Assembly: GCF_900631615.1 (NCBI RefSeq)
Contig: NZ_LR131273.1
Location: forward strand, 4,062,850-4,126,849
DNA: 64,000 nucleotides
Origin: Tsukamurella paurometabola
GTDB lineage: Bacteria > Actinomycetota > Actinomycetes > Mycobacteriales > Mycobacteriaceae
Direction: 5' to 3'
This document shows positions 17,730-26,397 of the stretch, in pieces; positions within the stretch are counted from its first letter, which is position 1, and every line of letters starts with the position of its first letter. The position numbers and the translations under genes were made by a program. The notes under the pieces are model-generated. The model saw only the letters and a program-made list of their open reading frames with translations, was not told where the DNA came from and searched no databases.

Positions 17730-19355
17730 CTAGGTCCGGGTCTCGCGCAGGGTCCGGACGAGGTTCTTCTGGATCTTGCCGGTCGCGGTCTTGGGCAGGG
17801 CGTCGACGAAGACGATCTCCTTGGGCGCCTTGAAGCCCGCGAGGTTCTGTCGCGCGTACTCCAGGAGGGCATCGCCGTCGGCCGCGCCCGACGGTGAGGT
17901 CACGACGAAGGCCGTCACGGCCTCGCCCCAGTGCTCGTGCGGGGTTCCGACGACGGCGACCTCGGCGACCGCGTCGTGGCCGAGCAGGACGCGCTCGACC
18001 TCCACCGAGGAGACGTTCTCGCCACCCGACTTGATGATGTCCTTGGCGCGGTCGGTGAAGTAGACGACGCCCTCGTCATCGAGGTAGCCGATGTCGCCGC
18101 CGTGGAACCAGCCGTGCGCGAAGGCCTCCGTGTTCGCGGCGGCGTTGTTCCAGTACCCCTCCATGAGCTGCGGTGCGCGGTAGACGATCTCGCCGACCTC
18201 ACCCGGCGGGAGCAGGGCACCGTCGTCGCCCATGATCGCGACATCGGTGGAGACGGTGGCCGGACCCCAGGAGTCGTCCTTGACGCCCTGGTGGCCGGTC
18301 CACTGCACCTCCGACGCCGGGGTGGTCTCGGTCTGGCCGGAGCCGAGGATGATGGCGGCCCCGGGGAACCGTGCCCGCAGGGCGGCGAGCAGTTCGGCCG
18401 GCATGGGCGCCATCGCGTACAGGCCCGTGCGCAGCGAGGCGGTGTTCTCGTCGGTGAGCTCGGGCCGGGTGAGAAGGGCCGCCCACATCATGGGGAGCAG
18501 CGTCAGGTGAGTCACCCGGTGCTCGACGAAGGCGCCCGCGAGCGCCGCCGGGTCGAAGCCGCGCAGGAGGACCGCGGTGCCACCCGTGAGCAGCATCGGC
18601 ATGAGGAGCGCGTCGAGGGCGGTCACGTGGAACAGCGGCAGCGCGATGGGCTGGACGGCGGGCTCGACGTCGGGCCGCACGCCGAGCGCGACCGCGGACG
18701 AGAGCGCCGAGATGTGCACCGCGACATGGCTGGTGACGACACCCTTCGGCCGGGCGGTGGTACCCGAGGTGTACAGGCAGTGCAGGATGTCGCGGTCCTC
18801 GACGATCGTCTCCACCACCGAGTCGTCCGCGTCGGGTACGTCGGTGAAGGCGGTCGACGGGATGCCGCCGACCTCCGCGGGAAGTGCGCCACCGCCGTTC
18901 GCGACGAGGTAGACGGCCCCCACCTGATGTTCCGCGGCGTCGAGGGCCGCAGTGAGCGCCGGCACGAAGACGTCCTCGCTGATCACGGCGCGAACGCCGC
19001 TGTCACCGAGTTGGTAGGCCACATCGCCCGGGGCGAGCAGCAGGTTCACCGGCATGGCCACCACGCCGAGCTTCGCGCATGCGAACAGCGCCACCACGAA
19101 CTCCCACCGGTTCTGCAGTTGCAGCGCGATCGCGTCGCCCCGCCGGAAGCCGCGGGTCTGCAGGCCGCGCGCGAGCGCGTTGGCCCGGCTCTCCAACTCC
19201 CGGTACGTCACGGTCGATCCGCCGTCGACGAGGGCGACGCGATCGCCGAACGAGCGCGCGCCTCGCGTGGGCAGGTCGCCCAGGCACACGCGGTGGGTGA
19301 GGTTGACCACGAGGGGGTCGACACCGGACAGATCGGGACGCATCGCACGGCTCAT
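17730..19355 (-). CDS. AMP-dependent acyl-CoA synthetase
   Basis: About 541-residue ANL-superfamily ligase that activates a carboxylic acid as an adenylate and transfers it to CoA. Motifs are LYTSGTTARPKGVVTSH (phosphate loop), the GSGQTETTP loop, GWFHGGDIGYLDDEGVVYFTDRAKDIIKSGGENVSSVEVE (hinge and C-domain) and PKTATGKIQKNLVR with the catalytic lysine. The substrate cannot be read from sequence; the length and hinge resemble fatty- or aryl-acid ligases. It lies 55 nt downstream of the LLM genes on the same strand. A TACCGT hexamer 6 nt before the ATG suggests it also has its own promoter. In-frame starts at 19379 and 19343 are alternatives. Confidence 0.9.
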   Translation of the reverse strand: MSRAMRPDLSGVDPLVVNLTHRVCLGDLPTRGARSFGDRVALVDGGSTVTYRELESRANALARGLQTRGFRRGDAIALQLQNRWEFVVALFACAKLGVVAMPVNLLLAPGDVAYQLGDSGVRAVISEDVFVPALTAALDAAEHQVGAVYLVANGGGALPAEVGGIPSTAFTDVPDADDSVVETIVEDRDILHCLYTSGTTARPKGVVTSHVAVHISALSSAVALGVRPDVEPAVQPIALPLFHVTALDALLMPMLLTGGTAVLLRGFDPAALAGAFVEHRVTHLTLLPMMWAALLTRPELTDENTASLRTGLYAMAPMPAELLAALRARFPGAAIILGSGQTETTPASEVQWTGHQGVKDDSWGPATVSTDVAIMGDDGALLPPGEVGEIVYRAPQLMEGYWNNAAANTEAFAHGWFHGGDIGYLDDEGVVYFTDRAKDIIKSGGENVSSVEVERVLLGHDAVAEVAVVGTPHEHWGEAVTAFVVTSPSGAADGDALLEYARQNLAGFKAPKEIVFVDALPKTATGKIQKNLVRTLRETRT

Positions 19356-19361
19356 GGCCGC

Positions 19362-19367
19362 ACGGTA
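19362..19367 (-). promoter_or_regulatory. candidate -10 element of the acyl-CoA synthetase
   Basis: Reads TACCGT on the minus strand, 6 nt before the ATG at 19355. The same hexamer occurs 7 nt before the first LLM gene of this strand (22881-22886), so the two transcription units may share a sigma factor or regulator. There is no ribosome-binding site between it and the start. Confidence 0.4.
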
Positions 19368-19410
19368 ACCGGTTCGCACCGGCCGTGCGCCACGAACGAG
19401 TGAAGAGGCG

Positions 19411-20751
19411 CTAACCGGCGCGCTGCGCTCCGCTCGTGGTCTCCGGGACGGGCAGCCCGAGATGATCGCGCAGAGTCGATCCCGCGTAGTCCGGCCGGAA
19501 GGCGCCGCGCTCCTGCAACAAGGGCACCACGCCGTCGATGAACTCGTCGAGTCCGGTGGGCGTGAGGTGCGGGACCAGGATGAAGCCGTCGGCGGCGTCG
19601 GCCTGGATGAACGTGTCGATCTCGTCGGCCACCTGCTCGGCCGTGCCGACGAATTGCGGGCGGGTGTTGAGCTCGATGACGAGTTCGCGAATGGAGAGGC
19701 CGCCGGCCTCGGCTCGCGCGCGATAGGTCGCGACGATCTCGCGCGGATCCGCGTGCAGCACGCGCCCCTGGACGGCGGGGGCGTCGTAGACGGGCTCGAC
19801 GTCGGGCAGCGGACCGTCGGGGTCGAAGGACTGCAGCTCCCGGCCCCACACCTGCTCGAGGAAGTTGAGCGCGGTCTGCGGGCTCACCTGCCGGCGCCGG
19901 ATGTCGCGGGCCTTCTCCTGGGCCTCGTCCGCCGTATCGCCGATGACCGCGGCGGCACCGGGGAACACCTTGAGGTGGTCCGGGTTCCGGCCACGGTCGG
20001 CGGCGCGGCGTTTGACGTCGGCGTAGAACGCCCGGCCGCTCTCGAGCGACCCGTGGCGGGTGAAGATCGCATCGGCCTGCGTCGCCGCGAAGTCGCGCCC
20101 CTCACCCGAGTCTCCGGCCTGCAGGAGCACCGGGTGCCCCTGCGGGGAGAGCGGGAGTGGCGCCGCGCCCCGGACGTCGAACTGCGCACCGTGGTGGACG
20201 ACCTCGCCGCGGCCCCAGCCGTCCCAGAACTTCCGTGCGACGGTGACGAACTCGTCGGCGCGGCGGTACCGGTCGGCGTGCGCGAGGTAGCCGCCGCGGC
20301 GGAAGTTCTCCCCCGTGAAGGCGTCGGAGCTGGTGACCATGTTCCACGCGGCCCGCCCGGCGCTGAGGTGGTCGAGGGTGGCGAACTGTCGGGCCACGTC
20401 GAAGGGCTCGTTGAAGGTCGTGTTGATGGTGCCTGCGAGGCCGATCCGGTCGGTGACGGCGGCGAGTGCGGAGAGCACGGTGAAGGTGTCCGGTCGGCCG
20501 ACGACGTCGAGGTCGTGGATGCGTCCCAGGTGTTCGCGCAGCCGCAGCCCCTCGGCGACGAAGAAGAAGTCGAACTTCGCCCGTTCGGCCGCCCGCGCGA
20601 GGTACACGAAGGAGTCGAACTCCACCTGGCTGCGCGCCGCCGGGTCCGACCACACGGTGTTGTGGTTGACGCCCGGGAAGTGCGCGGCCAGGTGAATCGG
20701 CTTGCGGTGCGCACCCTCCCGGACGGGGACGTCGGCGCGGTGCATCGTCAT
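19411..20751 (-). CDS. NtaA/SnaA/DszA-family FMN-dependent monooxygenase
   Basis: 446-residue two-component monooxygenase subunit that needs FMNH2 from a separate reductase. The subfamily includes NTA, dibenzothiophene-sulfone and long-chain alkane monooxygenases. Signatures are IHLAAHFPGVNHNTVWSDP, EFDSFVYLARAAERAKFDFFF, HLGRIHDLDVVGRPDTFTVLSALAAVTDRIGLAGTINTTFNEPFDVARQFATLDHLS, RAAWNMVTSSDAFTGENFRRGG and HPVLLQAGDSGEGRDFAATQADAIFTRHG. The ATG at 20751 overlaps the stop of the upstream LLM gene (ATGA), which fixes the start. It is third in a coupled three-LLM run. The substrate is likely an organosulfur or N-substituted compound (inference). Confidence 0.92.
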   Translation of the reverse strand: MTMHRADVPVREGAHRKPIHLAAHFPGVNHNTVWSDPAARSQVEFDSFVYLARAAERAKFDFFFVAEGLRLREHLGRIHDLDVVGRPDTFTVLSALAAVTDRIGLAGTINTTFNEPFDVARQFATLDHLSAGRAAWNMVTSSDAFTGENFRRGGYLAHADRYRRADEFVTVARKFWDGWGRGEVVHHGAQFDVRGAAPLPLSPQGHPVLLQAGDSGEGRDFAATQADAIFTRHGSLESGRAFYADVKRRAADRGRNPDHLKVFPGAAAVIGDTADEAQEKARDIRRRQVSPQTALNFLEQVWGRELQSFDPDGPLPDVEPVYDAPAVQGRVLHADPREIVATYRARAEAGGLSIRELVIELNTRPQFVGTAEQVADEIDTFIQADAADGFILVPHLTPTGLDEFIDGVVPLLQERGAFRPDYAGSTLRDHLGLPVPETTSGAQRAG

Positions 20752-21779
20752 AGGAGGCCCCATTCCTTGGCCAGGAGTTCGTGGCTGCGCAGACGCGCGG
20801 TGTGATCGTGCGTGACCGAGGTGATCACGAGTTCGTCGGCGCCCGTGCGCTCGACGAGCGCACGGAGTCCATCGGCGACGCGGCCCGGTTCGCCGACGAA
20901 CTGGGTGTCGGTGCGGTCCGCGACCGTCGCGCGCTGCTCGTCGCTGAGCGCGGCGCTGTCGCGCGGGTACGCGATCGCCCCGGACCCGTACCGGATGGAG
21001 TGCACCCACGCGGGAAAGCCCGCCGCGAGATCCCGTGCCTGCGCGTCGGTCTCGCCCACGACCACATCGGCGCTCACCACCAGGTGCGGCTCGGCGAGGC
21101 GATCGGACGGACGGAACGCCTCGCGGTAGGCACGCGCCGCGTCGGCGGTGGTGGTAGGGCTGACGTGGTAGTTGGCGACGAACGGCAATCCGCGGGCGCC
21201 CGCGAGCTGCGCGCTCTCCCCCGCGCTGCTGCCGAAGATCCACACGGGCGCGTCCCGGGCAGCCTCCGCCACCGGGGAGCGCAGCGCGTGCCCGTCGGCG
21301 ACGAAGGTGCCGGCGACCAGGTCCAGGACGTCCTCGACCTGCCGCGTGTAGCTCGGCGGTTCCGCCTTCGGGTGGTAGAGCTGCTCGTAACCCGCGACGA
21401 TCGCGGGGTTCGGCGCGGGCGCACCGGGCGGCGGCGTCCGCAGCCGCTGGCCGGTGCGTCCCAGGCCGATATCCACCCGCCCGGGGTGCAGCGCCGCCAG
21501 TACGCCGAACGCGTCGGCGACCGCCGGTGCCGTCGTGAAGCCGATGAGGACGGCCGCCGAGCCGACGCGGATCCGGCTGGTACGCGCGAGGATCTCACCG
21601 ATCAGAACGGCCGGCGCCGCACTCGCGACGTGCGCGAAGTGGTGCTCGGCCACCCAGTACCGGCCGTAGCCCCAGTCCTCGGCGCGGCGCGCCAGGTCCA
21701 GGGTGTTGCGCAGGGCGTCCGACGGGGTGGCCCCGTCGGGAATCGGCGCGAGGTCGAGGACGTTCAGCCCGGCGACCAT
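20748..21779 (-). CDS. LLM class flavin-dependent oxidoreductase (luciferase-like group 1)
   Basis: 343-residue luciferase-fold oxidoreductase of the same subgroup as the gene at 8244-9269: LNVLDLAPIPDGATPSDALRNTLDLARRAEDWG, YWVAEHHFAHVASAAPAVLIGEILARTSRIRVGSAAVLIGF, GRVDIGLGRTGQ, WIFGSSAGESAQLAGARGLPF and a C-terminal ELVITSVTHDHTARLRSHELLA. It is the middle gene of a run with overlapping stops and starts on both sides: its ATG shares 1 nt with the upstream stop, and its stop overlaps the next ATG. Stoichiometric co-expression of the three LLM proteins is therefore likely. Substrate unknown. Confidence 0.88.
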   Translation of the reverse strand: MVAGLNVLDLAPIPDGATPSDALRNTLDLARRAEDWGYGRYWVAEHHFAHVASAAPAVLIGEILARTSRIRVGSAAVLIGFTTAPAVADAFGVLAALHPGRVDIGLGRTGQRLRTPPPGAPAPNPAIVAGYEQLYHPKAEPPSYTRQVEDVLDLVAGTFVADGHALRSPVAEAARDAPVWIFGSSAGESAQLAGARGLPFVANYHVSPTTTADAARAYREAFRPSDRLAEPHLVVSADVVVGETDAQARDLAAGFPAWVHSIRYGSGAIAYPRDSAALSDEQRATVADRTDTQFVGEPGRVADGLRALVERTGADELVITSVTHDHTARLRSHELLAKEWGLL

Positions 21780-22873
21780 CAGGCCCCCCTCACGGTGGCG
21801 AAGCGGTTGACCGCGGTTCCCAGGCCCAGGATCTCGCGGAGTGTGCCCTCGCGCGGCGCGCCCGGCAGCAGCGGCGCGAAGGCCGCGCGAATCCGTGGCA
21901 GGTCCACGGCGTTGACGCCCGGACGCAGCCGCGCACCGTCGAAGCCGAGCGCCTGCCACCCCGCGACCACACGGGCGAGGGACTCCCCCGTCCCGGCGAA
22001 GACGAGCGTGTCGTCGTCGGCGGGCTCGCGGCGGTCCAGCTTCTCGATGCGCCGGATCGCGGTGCGCTCGGAATCGGCGAGGTGGACGGTGACGTCGACG
22101 AGGAGCCGTGCCACCCCCGCGGCGCGGAGCCGACGGGCGGTGTCCTCGAGTTCCGCCTCGGGAGCTGCGGGGACGATCGCGAGATCCGCGTCCGCGGCGA
22201 CGGACTCCGTGGCGTCATCGGTGACGCGGACGATCACGGGCGGTCGCCCCTGCGGGGGTCGGGGGGTGATCGACGGTCCCTTGACGGAGAAGTTCTCGCC
22301 CTGGAAGTCGATGTAGTGCAGGCGGTCCCGGTCGACGAACCGGCCGGTGGCGACGTCCTTGACGATCGCATCGTCCTCCCAGCTGTCCCAGAGGTCGCGC
22401 AGCACCTCGACGTACTCGCGCGCCTCGGCGGCGCGGGACGCGGCGTCCTGCGGCTGCTTCCTTCCGAACAGGGCGGCATCCGCGGTGGCACCTGTGGTGG
22501 CGGGGAGCACGCCGGCACGACCGCCGCTCACGTAGTCCAGCGTGGCGATCGCCTTGGAGGCGTGGAAGGGCTCGGTGTGGGTTGCGGTCACGGTGGGGAC
22601 GAGGCCGACGCGCGACACCGCGGGGGCCACGCGGGCGGCGAGCAGAGTGGCGTCGAACCGACCGGTGAGCCGATCGCGGGCGGTGAGCGAGAAGGAGTCC
22701 TCGAAGGTCACGAGGTCGGCGGCGGCCGCCTCCGCGGAGCGGGCCAGCCCAACCCAGTGCTCCGCGGAGGTGGCCTCCAGTGGATCCGCGCCGACCTCCG
22801 CGAACGCTGCGGGATGCCAGCCGAACGGCTCCAGGGCTATCCCGAGGACAGGGCGTGAGGTAGGCGCGGTCAC
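21779..22873 (-). CDS. LLM class flavin-dependent oxidoreductase, divergent member
   Basis: 364-residue member of the luciferase-fold family and the first gene of the minus-strand LLM run. Recognisable are LGIALEPFGWHPAAF, EHWVGLARSAEAAAADLVTFEDSF, RVGLVPTVTATHTEPFHASKAIATLDYVSGGRAGVLPATTG, EYVEVLRDLWDSWEDDAI, the conserved LHYIDFQGENFSVKGPSITPRPPQGRPPVIV and a shortened C-terminal half. That WEDDAI-to-GENFSVKGPS stretch is typical of NtaA-like subunits. The ADLAIVPAAP segment replaces the usual Gly-rich flavin-phosphate loop, so it could be a partner subunit rather than an active enzyme. GTG start at 22873 with a -10-like hexamer 7 nt upstream. Confidence 0.85.
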   Translation of the reverse strand: MTAPTSRPVLGIALEPFGWHPAAFAEVGADPLEATSAEHWVGLARSAEAAAADLVTFEDSFSLTARDRLTGRFDATLLAARVAPAVSRVGLVPTVTATHTEPFHASKAIATLDYVSGGRAGVLPATTGATADAALFGRKQPQDAASRAAEAREYVEVLRDLWDSWEDDAIVKDVATGRFVDRDRLHYIDFQGENFSVKGPSITPRPPQGRPPVIVRVTDDATESVAADADLAIVPAAPEAELEDTARRLRAAGVARLLVDVTVHLADSERTAIRRIEKLDRREPADDDTLVFAGTGESLARVVAGWQALGFDGARLRPGVNAVDLPRIRAAFAPLLPGAPREGTLREILGLGTAVNRFATVRGA

Positions 22874-22880
22874 GGATTCG

Positions 22881-22886
22881 ACGGTA
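22881..22886 (-). promoter_or_regulatory. candidate -10 of the LLM monooxygenase operon
   Basis: TACCGT on the minus strand, exactly 7 nt before the GTG of the first LLM gene, with GTCACA (4 of 6 to TTGACA) 17 nt further upstream. No Shine-Dalgarno is present, so the message is probably leaderless. Confidence 0.45.
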
Positions 22887-23031
22887 GGCGCCGCGCTTTC
22901 GTCTGTGACCCGTTGCGCTCAGCGTGGATCCAAGGGAATCGAAGGATCGTCTACGTGCAGATATGACGTTCTCGTCAAGATTTCTCGCGAACGGCCCACC
23001 GTCGCGACCCCGGCGCGCGACCATTGCGATC

Positions 23032-24399
23032 ATGAACACCCCGATCGCGAACGGCGCCGCCCCGGAGGCTCTCCCTTCGGCCCGTGACGCCGGTAAGGCT
23101 GCCAGGAAGCAGGCGCCCCGCAGCGCCATCGGCGAGTGGAACCCCGACGGCCGAGGCCACGACGCGTTGGAGACGATCCTCGCCCAGAACGCGATCCGGG
23201 ACGCCGCACTCCTCCCCATCCGGCACGGCCGGATGGCGGCCTCTCCGTGGTCCTACTACCGCGGCGCCGCCGCTGTCATGGCCGCCGACCTGGCCTCGGC
23301 CCCGCACACGGATCTCCAGGTGCAGCTCTGCGGAGACGCGCACGTGCTCAACTTCGGCCTGTGGCGCAGCCCGGAGCGCAACCTCCTGTTCGATCTCCGC
23401 GACTTCGACGAGACCCTGCCCGGCCCGTTCGAGTGGGACGTCAAGAGATTCCTGGCGAGCCTGGTGATCCTCGCCGACAGCAACGGACTGCCACCGTCCG
23501 CCGCCCGCGAGGCGGTTCGCCGCGGATTCGACAGCTACCGCGCATGGACTGGCACGTACGCCACCTGGGCGGAACTCGACGTCTGGTACGACAACGTGGA
23601 TGTCACGCAGCTCGCCGAGTACCTGGCGCCCGACCACGAGCACGAGCTCGAACTGCAGATCGAGAAGCGCGCGGACAAGCGCTCGCAGCGCGGCTCCCTC
23701 AAGAAGCTCACGCAGCTGGTGGACGGCTCGCGCCAGATCACCGAGGACCCGCCGTACCGTACCCACGCCGTCGCCGACTACGCGACACAACTCGATGCGA
23801 TCATCAGCCGGTACCGCGCGAGCATCCCGGACCACATCGCGCACCTGTGGTCCCGCTACGACCTCGTGGACGCGGTGCAGCAGGTCGTGGGCGTCGGCAG
23901 TGTCGGCATGCGCGTCTTCCTCACCCTCAGCGAGGAGCGACGCACAGGCGACGCACTGTTCCTCCAGGTCAAGCAGGCCGGTCCATCGGTCTACGAGCAG
24001 TTCGTCGGGGCCAGCCGGTATCCGACGCATGGCGAGCGGGTGGTGCAGGGCCAGCGCCTCATCCAGGCGTCCACCGACATGTTCGTGGGCTGGACCTCGA
24101 TCGAGGGCATGGACTACTACGTCCGGCAGTTCCGTGACGGCAAGGTGATTCCCGACGGTGCCGCGATCGCTCCCCGCCTCCCCGCGTTCGCGGAGGCCTG
24201 CGGCCATGTCCTCGCCCGCGCGCACGCGCGCAGCGGCGACGCCCTGGCGATCGACGGCTACCTCGGCGCAGCACCGCGAGTCGCCGACGGATTCACCGAC
24301 TTCGCGTTCGCGTACGCCGAGCAGAACCGGCGCGATCACGCCCAACTCGCCGCTGCCGTGGAGAGCGGCACCGTGCCCGCCGCGCCCGGGTGGCCGTAG
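23032..24399 (+). CDS. DUF2252 protein (kinase-like fold)
   Basis: 455-residue cytosolic DUF2252 protein. Visible hallmarks are LLPIRHGRMAASPWSYYRGAAAVMAADLA (near 60), LQVQLCGDAHVLNFGLW, NLLFDLRDFDETLPGPFEWDVKRFLASLVI (near 120-150, catalytic-loop-like DxxDxxE) and VGSVGMRVFLTLSEE (glycine-rich loop). The fold is related to aminoglycoside phosphotransferases but no substrate is known. The ATG at 23032 begins MNTPIANGAAPEALP; upstream in-frame starts give a low-complexity leader and are rejected. It is divergent from the LLM operon across 158 nt and convergent with the multicopper oxidase, 10 nt apart. Confidence 0.88.
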   Translation: MNTPIANGAAPEALPSARDAGKAARKQAPRSAIGEWNPDGRGHDALETILAQNAIRDAALLPIRHGRMAASPWSYYRGAAAVMAADLASAPHTDLQVQLCGDAHVLNFGLWRSPERNLLFDLRDFDETLPGPFEWDVKRFLASLVILADSNGLPPSAAREAVRRGFDSYRAWTGTYATWAELDVWYDNVDVTQLAEYLAPDHEHELELQIEKRADKRSQRGSLKKLTQLVDGSRQITEDPPYRTHAVADYATQLDAIISRYRASIPDHIAHLWSRYDLVDAVQQVVGVGSVGMRVFLTLSEERRTGDALFLQVKQAGPSVYEQFVGASRYPTHGERVVQGQRLIQASTDMFVGWTSIEGMDYYVRQFRDGKVIPDGAAIAPRLPAFAEACGHVLARAHARSGDALAIDGYLGAAPRVADGFTDFAFAYAEQNRRDHAQLAAAVESGTVPAAPGWP

Positions 24400-24409
24400 C
24401 GTCCGCGCC

Positions 24410-25990
24410 CTATTCGCGCACGGTGAGATTGGCCATCATTCCCATGTCCTCGTGTTCCAGGTTGTGGCAGTGCACGAGGAACCGTCCCGCCTGGTCGGTG
24501 AACCGCACCGCGATCTCGGCCCGTTCGCCGGCGCCGAGATTGACCGTGTCCTTCCAGCCCCGGTCGCCGGGCCGAGGCGCGCGTCCGTTCACGGACAGCA
24601 CCTGGAAATGGTTGAGGTGCACGTGTACCGGATGATTGAAGTTGCTGCTGATCCGCCATACCTCCAGGCCGCCGAGTTCGACATCGACATCGCTGCGACC
24701 GGGATCGAATCCCCTACCGTTGATGAGCCAGCCCCGCCGGCCGTCGTCGAGATCGCCCATCTGGAAATGCAGGTCCCGCGTCCGCACCACCTCCGTCCGC
24801 GGTAACCGCCATTCCGGCCCGAAGCGGTCGGGAACGCGTGATGTGTCCGCCACTGCCTCCGTCACCTCGAACCGGGCCACCTCGACCATCCGACCCGCAC
24901 CGAGGTCGTTGACGATCGTGACGACGTCGCCGGTGCGGTGACCACTGAGGTCCAACACGGTGTCGAACCGTTCGCCGGGGGCTATGTCGATACGGGTCAT
25001 CTCCTGCGGCGCGGGCAGCAGGCCGCCGTCCGAACCGATCTGCACCAGAGCCGGCGCCAGTGTGTGCGGCCCGTCCAAGCGCAGCCGGTACACCCTCGCG
25101 TTCGAGGCGTTGAGCCACCTCAACCGGTGGCGGACCCCGGGAACGCGATACCTGGGCCAGGGCACACCGTTCACGAGTAGTACGTCGCCGAAGACACCCA
25201 TCATGTAGCGGTCCGTCACGCCCGGCGTCGCCGATCCCGTCGCGTCGATCGCCGGATAGGCAAGACCACCATCGCGATCGAACGACCTGTCGGTGAGGAT
25301 CATCGGCAGGTCCCGCTCGCCGGCCGGCAACCCGAATCGCTCCTCGTCCGGATCGTCCAGGATGTACATGCCAGCAAGCCCTCGCCACACCGACGCACCG
25401 GTGAAGTCCATCCGGTGGTCGTGGTACCAGAGGGTCGCGGCGTCCTGATCGTTCGGATACGTGTAGGTCCTCGTCCCGACCGTCACGCGCGCCGACGGAT
25501 CATGCGCACTCATCCCCGCGTCGTGGCGGGGAGCCTTCGGCCACGACGCGGGGACGACCAGATCGGTCGGATACCCGTCCGACTCGGCCGGTGTATGACC
25601 TCCGTGGAGATGCATCACGGTCGGAACGTCGAGCTCGTTCAGGACGTGCACCAGGACGGGCCGGCCTCGTCGCGCTCGGATCGTCGGTCCGGGGAATCGG
25701 CCGTCGTACCCCCAGATCTCGGTCTCGTACCCGGGGATGACCGTCGTTCGCGCCCGGCGCTGTACGAACCGATAGTGCTCGCCGGCATTGTCTACCAGGA
25801 ACGGCCGGGCTCGGATCGGACTCCGGCCCGGCAGGGTGTAGGGCTCCGGTATCCGCGCGGCACTGGGGACGGTGTTCCCGACGATCTTGGCGCCGGCGAG
25901 TTCCCAGGCGGCGACCGCACCGGTCGCAGACGCCGCGGTGGCGACGGCGAGGCCGCGGAGGACTGCGCGCCGGCTCATCCGCACAGTCAT
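24410..25990 (-). CDS. Tat-exported multicopper oxidase
   Basis: 526-residue three-domain multicopper oxidase (bilirubin oxidase/CotA/CueO-like) that oxidises a substrate such as a metal ion or phenol and reduces O2 to water outside the cytoplasm. The N-terminus MSRRAVLRGLAVATAASATG has a twin-arginine motif (Arg7-Arg8), so it is probably exported folded. Copper-ligand motifs are MHLHGGHTP (127-134), WYHDHRMDFTG (189-197), HPVHVHLNHF and HCHNLEHEDMGMM (from 507; axial Met518). All four clusters are intact. The start overlaps the stop of the small membrane protein (ATGA). It is third in a MarR-regulated operon with a cupin and a four-helix membrane protein. Confidence 0.92.
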   Translation of the reverse strand: MTVRMSRRAVLRGLAVATAASATGAVAAWELAGAKIVGNTVPSAARIPEPYTLPGRSPIRARPFLVDNAGEHYRFVQRRARTTVIPGYETEIWGYDGRFPGPTIRARRGRPVLVHVLNELDVPTVMHLHGGHTPAESDGYPTDLVVPASWPKAPRHDAGMSAHDPSARVTVGTRTYTYPNDQDAATLWYHDHRMDFTGASVWRGLAGMYILDDPDEERFGLPAGERDLPMILTDRSFDRDGGLAYPAIDATGSATPGVTDRYMMGVFGDVLLVNGVPWPRYRVPGVRHRLRWLNASNARVYRLRLDGPHTLAPALVQIGSDGGLLPAPQEMTRIDIAPGERFDTVLDLSGHRTGDVVTIVNDLGAGRMVEVARFEVTEAVADTSRVPDRFGPEWRLPRTEVVRTRDLHFQMGDLDDGRRGWLINGRGFDPGRSDVDVELGGLEVWRISSNFNHPVHVHLNHFQVLSVNGRAPRPGDRGWKDTVNLGAGERAEIAVRFTDQAGRFLVHCHNLEHEDMGMMANLTVRE

Positions 25991-26397
25991 CCCCGAATAC
26001 CGCCCTTCAGCCTCGCGGTGCGTTCCGGTACGCGGCTCGGTCGCAGAACGAGTGCCACGTGGAAGTAGCTCAGCGACAGCACGGCGACACCGGTGGGCAC
26101 GTGCACAGCCAGGAGGTTGGCGCGTGCCAGCGCCGCCTGCGCCGCGACTCCGACCACCAGCGCCACCGCGACGACCACCTCCTTGAGCTCGCCCCGACGA
26201 CGGATCCTGCCGATGCCGGCGAGGATCGCCGAGAGGATCACGATTCCGCCCAGCACCGACGCGACCTCGCGGTGCAGATCGAGCGCACCGAAATCCCCGG
26301 CGAGGAACCGACCCGCCAGCGCCGCCTGCGCAGTCGCAGCCAGCGCGCCCATCACCGCCGATACCTTCGCGGCGACGCCGAGGGCTCTACCCGCCAT
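25987..26397 (-). CDS. four-helix membrane protein, possible partner of the oxidase
   Basis: 136-residue integral membrane protein with four hydrophobic segments (about 9-30, 44-62, 73-90, 97-117) and a basic C-terminal tail. The duplicated pattern AAQAALAGRF ... LHREV and AAQAALARAN ... VHVPTG, plus SYFHVAL, places His residues near the start of helices 2 and 4 and inside helix 4. This could ligate haem, and the layout recalls DUF6220-like four-helix proteins (from memory, low confidence). It overlaps the cupin stop by 11 nt and couples to the multicopper oxidase start. A role in passing electrons to, or assembling, the oxidase is an inference. Confidence 0.8.
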   Translation of the reverse strand: MAGRALGVAAKVSAVMGALAATAQAALAGRFLAGDFGALDLHREVASVLGGIVILSAILAGIGRIRRRGELKEVVVAVALVVGVAAQAALARANLLAVHVPTGVAVLSLSYFHVALVLRPSRVPERTARLKGGIRG

